Positions 1 through 5,492 of a stretch of DNA of 5,492 nucleotides are shown here, piece by piece (the stretch's first letter is position 1; every line of letters begins with the position of its first letter). The notes below the pieces were generated by a model. The model made no database searches, was not told where the DNA came from, and saw nothing but the letters and a program-made list of their open reading frames with translations. The DNA comes from JASFRS01 sp050114795 (GTDB taxonomy: Bacteria; Pseudomonadota; Alphaproteobacteria; Sphingomonadales; CAKZYD01). The stretch covers positions 1 through 5,492 of the forward strand of contig JASFRS010000160.1 in assembly GCA_050114795.1 (NCBI GenBank). The letters are read 5' to 3'. The translations under genes were made by a program, and so were the position numbers.

Positions 1-1190
1 AGACGCCCGGTGAGTTGGTAACAGAAGACACAAAAATCACCGCCATCGGGCAAAAGCTTGAAACACCTGAAGGCGCGGACGTCATTGACTGTAAAGGCAA
101 AGCTTTAGCCCCAGGCATTATCGACATGCAGGCCTTTGCCTTGGACGGTGCTGCGGCGGCGGCCGGGGGTATTACCACCGTCGCCCTCATGCCCAACCTT
201 GACCCGGCGGTCGATAATGCGGCCATGGTGGATTATGTCTTACGCCTTGGCCGGGATGACCCGGATGTTCGCGTGCGCCCAATCGGCGCTGCGACCAAGG
301 CTTTAGCGGGACAGGAAATTGCTGAAATCGGCCTTATGCAGGAAGCAGGTGCCGTTGCATTTGCCAGCGGACGTGAAGCCTTGGCTGACAGCGCAGTCAT
401 GCTTCGACTGCTCAGCTATGGCACAAGATTTGATGCGCTCATCATTCAACATGGCGAAGACCCTGGATTGACAGCCGATGCCTGCATGACTGAAGGCGAA
501 CTGGCCACGCGTCTGGGCCTAAGTGCGGCCCCGCGTTATGCGGAAGCCATGATGATTGAACGCGATATGCGCCTCGTTGAAGGTGCTGGTGGGCGTTATC
601 ATGTGGCGCAACTGACAACGCGTGAAAGCATTGACGTGGTGGCCCGTGCCAAGAAAAAAGGCATTAAAGTCAGCGCGGGCGTTACCCCTGCTCACTTCCT
701 GCTCAATGAGATGGCGATAGGCGATTATCGGACCTTTGCAAAAATGTCCCCTCCCCTGCGGGAGGAAATGGACCGCCGCGCCGTGTTACAAGCCCTGGCA
801 GATGGCGTCATTGATGTTATCACTTCCGGCCATGACCCGCGCAATGAGGATGTGAAGCGCCTTCCCTTTGCGCAAGCCGCCGTCGGCATGGTGGGCTTTG
901 AAACCTTATTGCCTTGCGCGCTGAAGCTTTACCATGAAGACATGATGTCTTTACCTGCGGTGATTGCCAAACTAACCAGCGCCCCGGCGAAGCTATTAAG
1001 TCTGGAAACAGGACGACTGGAAGTCGGTGCACCTGCGGATTTAATGCTCTTTGACCCCGATGCCCCGTGGACAGTTGATGCTGATAAATTAAGAAGCGCT
1101 GCTAAAAATACGCCCTTCGATGGCTTACCGGTTCAAGGCAAAATATTGCGCACAATTTGCGATGGTTATGACAGTTTTGTCGCCCAATAA
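1..1190 (+). CDS. pyrC: Dihydroorotase-like protein (PyrC family, probably non-catalytic), 5' end cut off
   Basis: This is a class I dihydroorotase/amidohydrolase-fold protein open to the left edge (first whole codon at base 3). The TTG at 15 is internal, since the preceding codons (TPGE) continue the usual N-terminal sheet; about 20-30 residues are probably missing. Counting from that TTG, family landmarks are APGIID (33-37), MPNLDP (59-64), HGED (146-149), KRLPFAQAA and GFETLLP, the C-terminal GAPADLMLFDPDAPW and KNTPFDG. Active enzymes use a DxHxH pair, a bridging Asp, two further His and an Asp to hold zinc. Here the pair is Q39/F41, the Asp region reads FASG (116-119), the second His is Q199 and the Asp is G272; only H146 remains. 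The protein therefore probably cannot hydrolyse carbamoyl-aspartate. Pseudomonas PyrC' is a known inactive homologue that supports assembly of PyrB, and a similar role is inferred here. The family is sure; the activity call rests on motif reading. Confidence 0.9.
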   Translation, partial: TPGELVTEDTKITAIGQKLETPEGADVIDCKGKALAPGIIDMQAFALDGAAAAAGGITTVALMPNLDPAVDNAAMVDYVLRLGRDDPDVRVRPIGAATKALAGQEIAEIGLMQEAGAVAFASGREALADSAVMLRLLSYGTRFDALIIQHGEDPGLTADACMTEGELATRLGLSAAPRYAEAMMIERDMRLVEGAGGRYHVAQLTTRESIDVVARAKKKGIKVSAGVTPAHFLLNEMAIGDYRTFAKMSPPLREEMDRRAVLQALADGVIDVITSGHDPRNEDVKRLPFAQAAVGMVGFETLLPCALKLYHEDMMSLPAVIAKLTSAPAKLLSLETGRLEVGAPADLMLFDPDAPWTVDADKLRSAAKNTPFDGLPVQGKILRTICDGYDSFVAQ

Positions 1191-1218
1191 TGAGATGAAG
1201 CCCAATAACGAGATGAAA
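1183..1218 (+). repeat. 18 bp tandem duplication across the pyrC stop and plsY ribosome binding site
   Basis: Two adjacent 18-base units, CCCAATAATGAGATGAAG (1183-1200) and CCCAATAACGAGATGAAA (1201-1218), match at 16 of 18 positions. The first unit contains the TAA that ends the pyrC-family gene. The second supplies the ribosome binding site used by plsY. Each unit carries both a TAA and a GAGATGA element, so the whole spacer between the two genes is essentially one duplicated block. A recent local duplication is the simplest explanation. Confidence 0.85.
1210..1216 (+). promoter_or_regulatory. Ribosome binding site of plsY
   Basis: GAGATGA lies four bases before the ATG at 1221 and differs by one base from the strong anti-16S match GAGGTGA. 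It supports that ATG as the start. A second copy of the same element sits 18 bases upstream at 1192-1198, too far to serve this start directly. Confidence 0.65.
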
Positions 1219-1220
1219 CA

Positions 1221-1832
1221 ATGACGGACCCCCTTTTATTTATATCAATTTTATTAGGCGGTTATGTCCTTGGCTCTATTCCATTTGGACTGGTTTTAAC
1301 CAAATTGGCAGGCTTGGGTGATGTGCGGAATATCGGTTCGGGCAATATCGGCGCGACCAATGTTTTGCGCACAGGTCACAAAGGACTGGCAGCTGCGACA
1401 TTGTTGTTGGATGCCTTAAAAGGGGCCGCACCTGTCTTGATTGCCGGGCATTGCGTAACAGACGCCCCAGTCACATGGTCAAATGCTGCCGCACTTGCTG
1501 GCGTTGGTGCATTCCTGGGCCATATTTTCCCTATATGGCTTAAGTTTAAAGGCGGCAAAGGTGTTGCGACTGCTATCGGTGTATTGGCCGCCTTAAACTG
1601 GCTTGCAGCCCTCATCGCTGCGGCTATTTGGTTGGCAACAGCCGTGGTCTTCCGAATCTCCTCGCTGGCCGCGCTGGTCGCCTGTGCCGTCGTTCCGGCG
1701 CTGGTCTGGTTCCTGGGAAGCAAGGATGTTTTCATCCCACTGCTTTTCATGGTCGCGCTGATAATCTGGGCGCACCGCGCAAATATTTCCCGGTTGCTAC
1801 AGGGCACCGAACCCAAAATAGGTGCAAAATGA
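1221..1832 (+). CDS. plsY: Acyl-phosphate:glycerol-3-phosphate acyltransferase PlsY
   Basis: PlsY is an inner-membrane enzyme that transfers the acyl group from acyl-phosphate (made by PlsX) to the 1-position of glycerol-3-phosphate, giving lysophosphatidic acid, the first step of phospholipid synthesis. The 203 residues match the usual family length (about 200) and form several hydrophobic helices: about 4-30, 54-76, 88-104, 118-145 and 148-182. The conserved cytoplasmic motifs are present: GSIPFG (18-23) and IGSGNIGATNVLR (38-50) with S40 and R50; the glycine-rich phosphate loop GHIFPIWLKFKGGKG (100-114); and HRANISRLLQGTE (185-197) with H185, N188 and E197. All catalytic positions known from PlsY studies appear intact. 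The start follows a good ribosome binding site after a 30 bp gap, and the stop overlaps the next gene, so it is probably co-transcribed with both neighbours. Confidence 0.96.
   Translation: MTDPLLFISILLGGYVLGSIPFGLVLTKLAGLGDVRNIGSGNIGATNVLRTGHKGLAAATLLLDALKGAAPVLIAGHCVTDAPVTWSNAAALAGVGAFLGHIFPIWLKFKGGKGVATAIGVLAALNWLAALIAAAIWLATAVVFRISSLAALVACAVVPALVWFLGSKDVFIPLLFMVALIIWAHRANISRLLQGTEPKIGAK
1820..1824 (+). promoter_or_regulatory. Ribosome binding site of the GNAT gene
   Basis: AGGTG lies four bases before the ATG at 1829, inside the last codons of plsY. It decides the start: this ATG is preferred over the in-frame ATG at 1868 and over the long upstream extension of the frame to 1628, which would run through plsY out of frame. 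Confidence 0.6.
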
Positions 1833-2302
1833 CATCGGCTGATTTGAGCCACCTCAGCCTGAGCAAAATGACGCCAGACAATGTTGACGACCTCTTACCC
1901 CTAGTCCGCGGCTATCATGAATTTGAGCAAATTGAATTGGCTGATGACTTGCGGCGTGCGTCCATCGCACGGCTTCTAAGCAATCCACAATTCGGGACCA
2001 TATGGGGCATATTCGAGCAGGAACAATTGCTTGGCTACATCGCTATTTGCCCCAGCTATTCTATCGAATGCGGTGGTCAGGACGCATTTGTCGATGAATT
2101 TTTTATCACTGAGCATGCTCGGGGACGCGGCATTGGTTATTGGGCGCTCTCACAGGTCAAAACACTTACCGCCGAAGAAGGGCTGTACGCTTTGCATTTG
2201 ATTGTTGGTGAGAATAATGCGCGGGCAGCGAATCTCTACCAGAAGTTAGGGTTTGAAGAGCGACCTGGATTTAAATTCCACTCGCTATTACTACAACGCT
2301 AG
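1829..2302 (+). CDS. GNAT family N-acetyltransferase
   Basis: This 157-residue protein is a single-domain GCN5-related acetyltransferase that would move an acetyl group from acetyl-CoA to an amine; the substrate cannot be read from the sequence. The acetyl-CoA pyrophosphate loop (motif A, R/QxxGxG) is RGRGIG at 98-103, preceded by the expected strand FVDEFFIT (87-94). Motif B is visible as ALHLIVGENNARAANLYQKLGF (two parts, 121-131 and 132-142), with the usual N-x-x-A-x-x-L-Y pattern. The N-terminal part (14-80) holds the variable substrate-binding helices, and no signal peptide or membrane segment is seen. The ATG overlaps the plsY stop as ATGA, which implies translational coupling. No second acetyltransferase domain is present, and the sequence lacks features that would single out a ribosomal-protein (RimI-type) enzyme. 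I do not expect this gene in the pyrC-plsY-dprA-topA order, so it may be an insertion in this lineage. Confidence 0.9.
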   Translation: MTSADLSHLSLSKMTPDNVDDLLPLVRGYHEFEQIELADDLRRASIARLLSNPQFGTIWGIFEQEQLLGYIAICPSYSIECGGQDAFVDEFFITEHARGRGIGYWALSQVKTLTAEEGLYALHLIVGENNARAANLYQKLGFEERPGFKFHSLLLQR

Positions 2303-2354
2303 GAACTTGCACTCTTTTTAAGAGAAAATCATTTTGTCATTGACGCGTTAAAGA

Positions 2355-2374
2355 AGAACAGGCAATGCTGTTCT
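2355..2374 (+). promoter_or_regulatory. Hairpin directly before the dprA start codon
   Basis: AGAACAG (2355-2361) and CTGTTCT (2368-2374) are perfect 7-base inverted repeats around a 6-base loop, GCAATG. The dprA GTG begins two bases after the downstream arm. The only Shine-Dalgarno-like bases nearby (AGG at 2360-2362) are in or beside the stem, so folding of the mRNA could limit initiation. The palindrome could instead be a protein-binding site on DNA. The rest of the 73 bp gap after the GNAT stop is AT-rich and shows no convincing promoter or terminator. Confidence 0.45.
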
Positions 2375-2375
2375 C

Positions 2376-3488
2376 GTGCAGATACAAAACCAGAACATAA
2401 CAGCAAGTGAGAAACTTGCGCGCCTACGCCTCGCACGGACCAAAAATGTGGGGCCGGTGACTTATCGACAGCTCATCCACCGTTTCGGCAGCGCCATAGA
2501 GGCGCTCGAAAAAATCCCGGAACTCGCCCGCCGCGGTGGTGCCAAATTAACCCCATATCCCAAAGCCACAGCGGAACGAGAAATTGCAGCAATTGCGCAG
2601 TTGGGGGCTGATTGGGTTGTCTTAGGCGACATGCATTATCCCAAACTCTTGGGAGCGATGGAGGATGCGCCACCTGTATTTATTTTCAAGGGTGCAGCGC
2701 ATTTGATGGAAAAACCCTGCGTCGGCATGGTTGGCGCGCGCAATGCCTCTGCCGTGGGCAGAAAAATGGCAGGACTTATTGCGAGGGAAATTGGCGAAGC
2801 GGGCTATATGGTTGTATCAGGCCTAGCCCGTGGAATTGACACCGCCGCCCATCAAGCCAGTTTGAAGACCGGCACAATCGCCGCAATCGCGGGGGGAATT
2901 AATGTTGTCTACCCGCGGGAAAATGCAGAGCTTCAAGAAATCATTGGCTCCCAGGGGTTGCTCGTTACCGAAATGCCTCCTGGCACAAAACCCCAGGCAC
3001 GCCACTTCCCAAGACGCAATCGTTTGATTGCAGGATTAAGCCTTGGCGTGATTGTTGTTGAGGCCGCTGCGCGCTCGGGCTCGCTCATTACTGCGCGCAT
3101 TGCAGGCGAACAAGGGCGGGAGGTCATGGCCGTTCCCGGATCGCCTATGGATCCTCGTGCACAAGGGGCAAACAGCTTGATTCGCAACGGCGCAACACTT
3201 GTTGAAAATGCACAAGACGTTATTGATGCGCTTTCCGGCCTTCGCCGCCTGGATTTAGGCGAAATGGACATTCCAAGTTTTCAAGGTGTTGCCATGACGC
3301 AGCAGGAACCAAGTGAAGCCGACAGAGATAAAGTTCGCGAAGCCCTTGGTTTTGCCCCGGTTTCCGTCGATGAAATCATTCGCAGCTGCACACTGGAAGC
3401 AGCGGTGGTCGCGACCATATTATTAGAGTTGGAATTGGCCGGAAAAGTCGAACGCCACGCAGGAAATCGCGTTTCTTTAACCGCTTAA
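2376..3488 (+). CDS. dprA: DNA processing protein DprA (Smf)
   Basis: DprA binds single-stranded DNA in the cytoplasm and loads RecA on it during natural transformation; it is widespread even in species not known to be transformable. The 370 residues show the full three-part build: an N-terminal helical (SAM/HhH-like) region at about 11-60, the Rossmann-like core at about 65-285, and a C-terminal winged-helix domain at about 310-367. Core motifs include VGMVGARNAS (116-125), SGLARGIDTAAH (148-159), GGINVVYPREN (173-183), PRRNRLIAGLS (212-222), SGSLITA (234-240) and PGSPMDPRAQGANSLIRNGA beginning at 254. The start is GTG at 2376: the frame closes at a TAA at 2349 and no ATG or TTG lies between, and the N-terminus then runs normally into RLARTKNVGPVTYRQL. 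The ribosome binding site is weak and partly within a hairpin, so initiation may be low or regulated. The gene appears complete and intact. Confidence 0.96.
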   Translation: MQIQNQNITASEKLARLRLARTKNVGPVTYRQLIHRFGSAIEALEKIPELARRGGAKLTPYPKATAEREIAAIAQLGADWVVLGDMHYPKLLGAMEDAPPVFIFKGAAHLMEKPCVGMVGARNASAVGRKMAGLIAREIGEAGYMVVSGLARGIDTAAHQASLKTGTIAAIAGGINVVYPRENAELQEIIGSQGLLVTEMPPGTKPQARHFPRRNRLIAGLSLGVIVVEAAARSGSLITARIAGEQGREVMAVPGSPMDPRAQGANSLIRNGATLVENAQDVIDALSGLRRLDLGEMDIPSFQGVAMTQQEPSEADRDKVREALGFAPVSVDEIIRSCTLEAAVVATILLELELAGKVERHAGNRVSLTA

Positions 3489-3505
3489 AGAGTAAAAGCG
3501 GTTGA
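3477..3505 (+). terminator. Inverted repeat at the dprA stop, possible weak terminator or processing hairpin
   Basis: AACCGCTT (3479-3486) and AAGCGGTT (3496-3503) form a perfect 8-base stem around a 9-base loop; a U-G and a U-A pair can extend it to 10. The dprA stop codon lies at the top of the stem and loop. No run of T follows (the next bases are GATACTGTGCCCC), so it is not a standard intrinsic terminator. It may instead protect the mRNA 3' end, be a weak terminator, or be a binding site. A second inverted repeat, CTTTAA/TTAAAG (3475-3480 and 3485-3490), shares bases with it. Confidence 0.35.
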
Positions 3506-3531
3506 TACTGTGCCCCTTCGCCCTGTATTAG
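3502..3531 (+). promoter_or_regulatory. Candidate sigma-70-type promoter for topA
   Basis: TTGATA (3502-3507) matches five of six bases of the -35 consensus. After 18 bases comes TATTAG (3526-3531), matching four of six of the -10 consensus. Transcription would begin near 3538 and leave an AT-rich leader of about 40 bases before the topA ATG. The -35 element shares its first bases with the downstream arm of the inverted repeat at the dprA stop. Position in a 91 bp gap before a housekeeping gene favours a real promoter, but the -10 is imperfect. Confidence 0.35.
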
Positions 3532-3561
3532 GCCAAACAGGAAATTATTTATTTTAAAGCT

Positions 3562-3566
3562 GAGGA
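3562..3566 (+). promoter_or_regulatory. Probable ribosome binding site of topA
   Basis: GAGGA is the only good anti-16S match before the ATG at 3580. The gap of 13 bases is longer than usual (about 5-9). No other start codon in the topA frame lies nearer, and the protein begins exactly where the family does with MDVVIVESPAKAKTI, so the ATG is kept. Confidence 0.4.
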
Positions 3567-3579
3567 TTGTTCCGCGCAC

Positions 3580-5492
3580 ATGGATGTAGTCATCGTCGAA
3601 TCCCCCGCGAAAGCCAAGACCATCAACAAATATCTGGGTTCCGGATATAAGGTGATGGCCAGCTATGGCCATGTTCGCGACCTCCCCGCCAAAGATGGTT
3701 CTGTCCGACCGGATGAGGACTTTTCTATGGACTGGGAAGTGGATTCCGCAGCTAAAAAACGCTTGAGCGAAATTGCCGCTGCCGTCAAAGGCGCAGATCA
3801 TCTTTATCTAGCCACTGACCCCGACCGTGAGGGAGAAGCCATTTCCTGGCATGTCTTAGAAGTTTTAAAACGTCGCCGCGGGGCATTAAACGGTGTTGAT
3901 GTCAAGCGCGTCGTTTTCAATGAAATCACGAAGAGCGCCATTTTAAAGGCCATGGAAGCCCCACGCGACCTGGATCAGCAACTTGTCGATGCCTATTTGG
4001 CACGTCGCGCACTCGATTATCTAGTGGGCTTTACCCTATCGCCGGTTCTATGGCGTAAATTGCCAGGTGCCCGTTCCGCAGGACGTGTGCAATCTGTAGC
4101 ACTTCGCCTAGTCGTTGACCGGGAAATGGAAATCGAAGCTTTTAAGCCGGTTGAATATTGGTCCATCGATGTTGCTGCGAAAACACCTGAAGATGAAGAC
4201 TTCTCTGCGCGACTGACGGTTCTGGATGGGAAAAAGCTCACCAAACACGGCCTGAATGATGAAACTTCAGCCATGGCCGCCAAGGCAGCGATTGAAGCGG
4301 AAAGCTTCAAAGTTGCCACGGTGGAAGCCAAGCCGACAAAACGCCATCCTTATCCGCCCTTCACAACTTCAACACTGCAACAAGAGGCGGCGCGGAAACT
4401 CGGTTTCTCCGCATCGCGTACAATGCAGGTTGCGCAAAAATTATATGAAGGCGTGTCTTTGGGCGGCGAGACTACCGGCCTCATTACATATATGCGAACC
4501 GATGGTGTTCAAATGGCCGGTGAGGCCATTGCGGCTGCGCGTGATGTCATTGCAGACCAATTTGGCGACTCTTATCTGCCAAAGGTCCCACGGGCTTATA
4601 AAACCAAAGCAAAGAATGCACAGGAAGCGCATGAGGCTATTCGCCCCACACGCCTTTCCCGCACACCAGAGGCGGTAGCCGGTGTTCTGAATGACGATCA
4701 AAAACGCCTCTATGATTTGATTTGGAAACGCGCCATCGCATCACAAATGGAAAGTGCTGCGGTTGAGCGCACAACCGTGGACTTAAATTCCTCAAATGGT
4801 CGTATCGTTTTACGCGCTAACGGCTCTGTCATAACCTTCCCGGGCTTCTTGAAACTTTATCAGGAAAGCATTGATGATCCGAAAAAGGATGATGATGACA
4901 AAAGCCTTCCAGCCATGCGTGAGGGTGATACGCCGCAAATAGAAAAAGTCGCGGCTAATCAACATTTTACTGAGCCCCCACCTCGCTTTTCCGAAGCCTC
5001 TCTAGTCAAAAAGCTGGAAGAGCTGGGCATTGGACGGCCGTCTACCTATGCGTCTATTCTGACAGTTCTGAGAGAACGCAACTACGTCCGTACGGAGAAA
5101 AACCGCTTCATTCCTGAAGACAAAGGACGGCTTGTCACGGCCTTCCTGGAAACCTTCTTTGAACGCTATGTGGAATATGGCTTCACAGCGGCTTTGGAAG
5201 AACAGTTGGACGAAGTCTCCGATGGGAAAGCGGACTGGAAAAAGGTCCTGGAAGAATTCTGGAGCCAATTTAAACCCAAGACCGATGAAGCCCTTGGCCT
5301 GCGCATGGCCGAAGTCATTGGTGCATTGAATGACTATCTAGGCAGCTATTTATTCAAGGCTCGTGAAGATGGCTCGGACCCGCGCAAGTGCCCGACCTGC
5401 GGCGATGGCGAATTGTCCTTAAAGCCTGGAAAATACGGGGCGTTCATCGGCTGCTCCAATTACCCCGAATGCCGTTACACCCGTCCTTTCTC
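3580..5492 (+). CDS. topA: DNA topoisomerase I (TopA), 3' end cut off
   Basis: TopA is a type IA topoisomerase that relaxes negative supercoils by cutting one strand through a 5'-phosphotyrosine link. The reading frame is open from the ATG to the right edge (637 whole codons plus two bases); alphaproteobacterial TopA is usually about 850-900 residues, so roughly a quarter is missing. The Toprim domain has ESPAKAKTI (7-15, catalytic E7), GHVRDLP (30-36) and the metal-binding DPDREGE (80-86; D80, D82, E84). Then come FNEIT (113-117), SAGRVQSVALRL (166-177), and GLITYMRTDG (300-309), in which Y304 is the nucleophile and R306 follows. AQEAHEAIRPT (347-357) and GIGRPSTYA (483-491) complete the core. 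An acidic linker with DDDD at 437-440 is a surface loop. The first C-terminal zinc finger is present as C604-x2-C607 and C625-x5-C631. All visible catalytic residues are intact. A candidate promoter in the gap after dprA suggests partly independent expression. Confidence 0.97.
   Translation, partial: MDVVIVESPAKAKTINKYLGSGYKVMASYGHVRDLPAKDGSVRPDEDFSMDWEVDSAAKKRLSEIAAAVKGADHLYLATDPDREGEAISWHVLEVLKRRRGALNGVDVKRVVFNEITKSAILKAMEAPRDLDQQLVDAYLARRALDYLVGFTLSPVLWRKLPGARSAGRVQSVALRLVVDREMEIEAFKPVEYWSIDVAAKTPEDEDFSARLTVLDGKKLTKHGLNDETSAMAAKAAIEAESFKVATVEAKPTKRHPYPPFTTSTLQQEAARKLGFSASRTMQVAQKLYEGVSLGGETTGLITYMRTDGVQMAGEAIAAARDVIADQFGDSYLPKVPRAYKTKAKNAQEAHEAIRPTRLSRTPEAVAGVLNDDQKRLYDLIWKRAIASQMESAAVERTTVDLNSSNGRIVLRANGSVITFPGFLKLYQESIDDPKKDDDDKSLPAMREGDTPQIEKVAANQHFTEPPPRFSEASLVKKLEELGIGRPSTYASILTVLRERNYVRTEKNRFIPEDKGRLVTAFLETFFERYVEYGFTAALEEQLDEVSDGKADWKKVLEEFWSQFKPKTDEALGLRMAEVIGALNDYLGSYLFKAREDGSDPRKCPTCGDGELSLKPGKYGAFIGCSNYPECRYTRPF

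Noticed and set aside
437..441. DDDDK stretch in TopA (residues 437-441 of the protein) as a meaningful protease site
   Set aside because: It sits in an acidic surface linker, and such runs are common by chance in this part of TopA.
1628..1828. N-terminal extension of the GNAT frame back to an ATG at 1628
   Set aside because: It would overlap 200 bases of plsY out of frame and adds no GNAT-like sequence; the ATG at 1829 has a good ribosome binding site and the ATGA overlap.
1376..1852. 158-codon open frame on the - strand over plsY
   Set aside because: It lies antisense to a gene with clear family motifs, has a low-complexity Ala/Ser-rich translation and no recognisable domain.
2312..2324. 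Terminator after the GNAT gene (CTCTT/AAGAG around TTT)
   Set aside because: The stem is only five mostly A-T pairs with a three-base loop and has no proper T run after it.
2356..2373. SOS (LexA) box before dprA
   Set aside because: The GAAC...GTTC arms are 10 bases apart, whereas the alphaproteobacterial box needs a 7-base spacing and the Bacillus-type box 4.
3477..3488. CtrA-type binding site (TTAA-N7-TTAA) at the dprA stop
   Set aside because: The two TTAA elements are only four bases apart, so the spacing does not fit.
3376..3801. 141-codon open frame on the - strand over the dprA end and topA start
   Set aside because: It is antisense to two well-supported genes, and its translation has no family features.
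4256..4678. 140-codon + strand frame inside topA
   Set aside because: It is a shifted reading of topA, whose own frame is open and carries the catalytic Tyr over the same bases; the alternative product is Arg/Pro-rich with no domain.

Overview
This 5.5 kb window looks like ordinary chromosome from an alphaproteobacterium. The base composition is near half GC. The protein sequences, and the order dihydroorotase-like gene, plsY, dprA, topA, match the arrangement I associate with Alphaproteobacteria, where pyrB usually lies just before and rnr often just after. All five genes are on the + strand and almost all of the window is coding. I could not resolve the genus.

Layout: (1) 1-1190, the 3' part of a pyrC-family gene cut by the left edge. 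Most dihydroorotase metal ligands are replaced, so it is probably a non-catalytic partner of aspartate transcarbamoylase. (2) 1221-1832, plsY, the membrane acyl-phosphate:glycerol-3-phosphate acyltransferase. (3) 1829-2302, a small GNAT N-acetyltransferase whose ATG overlaps the plsY stop. (4) 2376-3488, dprA, the ssDNA-binding RecA loader of natural transformation. (5) 3580-5492, the first 637 codons of topA (DNA topoisomerase I), cut by the right edge; this frame is open throughout although it has no stop in the window.

The first three genes are tightly packed (30 bp gap, then a 4 bp overlap) and look like one transcription unit. The 73 bp and 91 bp gaps around dprA hold small hairpins, and the second holds a plausible promoter for topA. 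The genes serve unrelated housekeeping roles (pyrimidine synthesis, phospholipid synthesis, DNA uptake and recombination, DNA topology), so neighbourhood says little about shared function. The acetyltransferase is the one gene I do not expect in this conserved order.

I found no mobile element, CRISPR array, RNA gene or convincing new system. The points worth a second look are small: the degenerate active site and 12-residue shortfall in the dihydroorotase-like protein, an 18 bp tandem duplication carrying a stop codon and a ribosome binding site in front of plsY, a hairpin directly abutting the GTG start of dprA, and overlapping inverted repeats at the dprA stop that run into the likely topA promoter.
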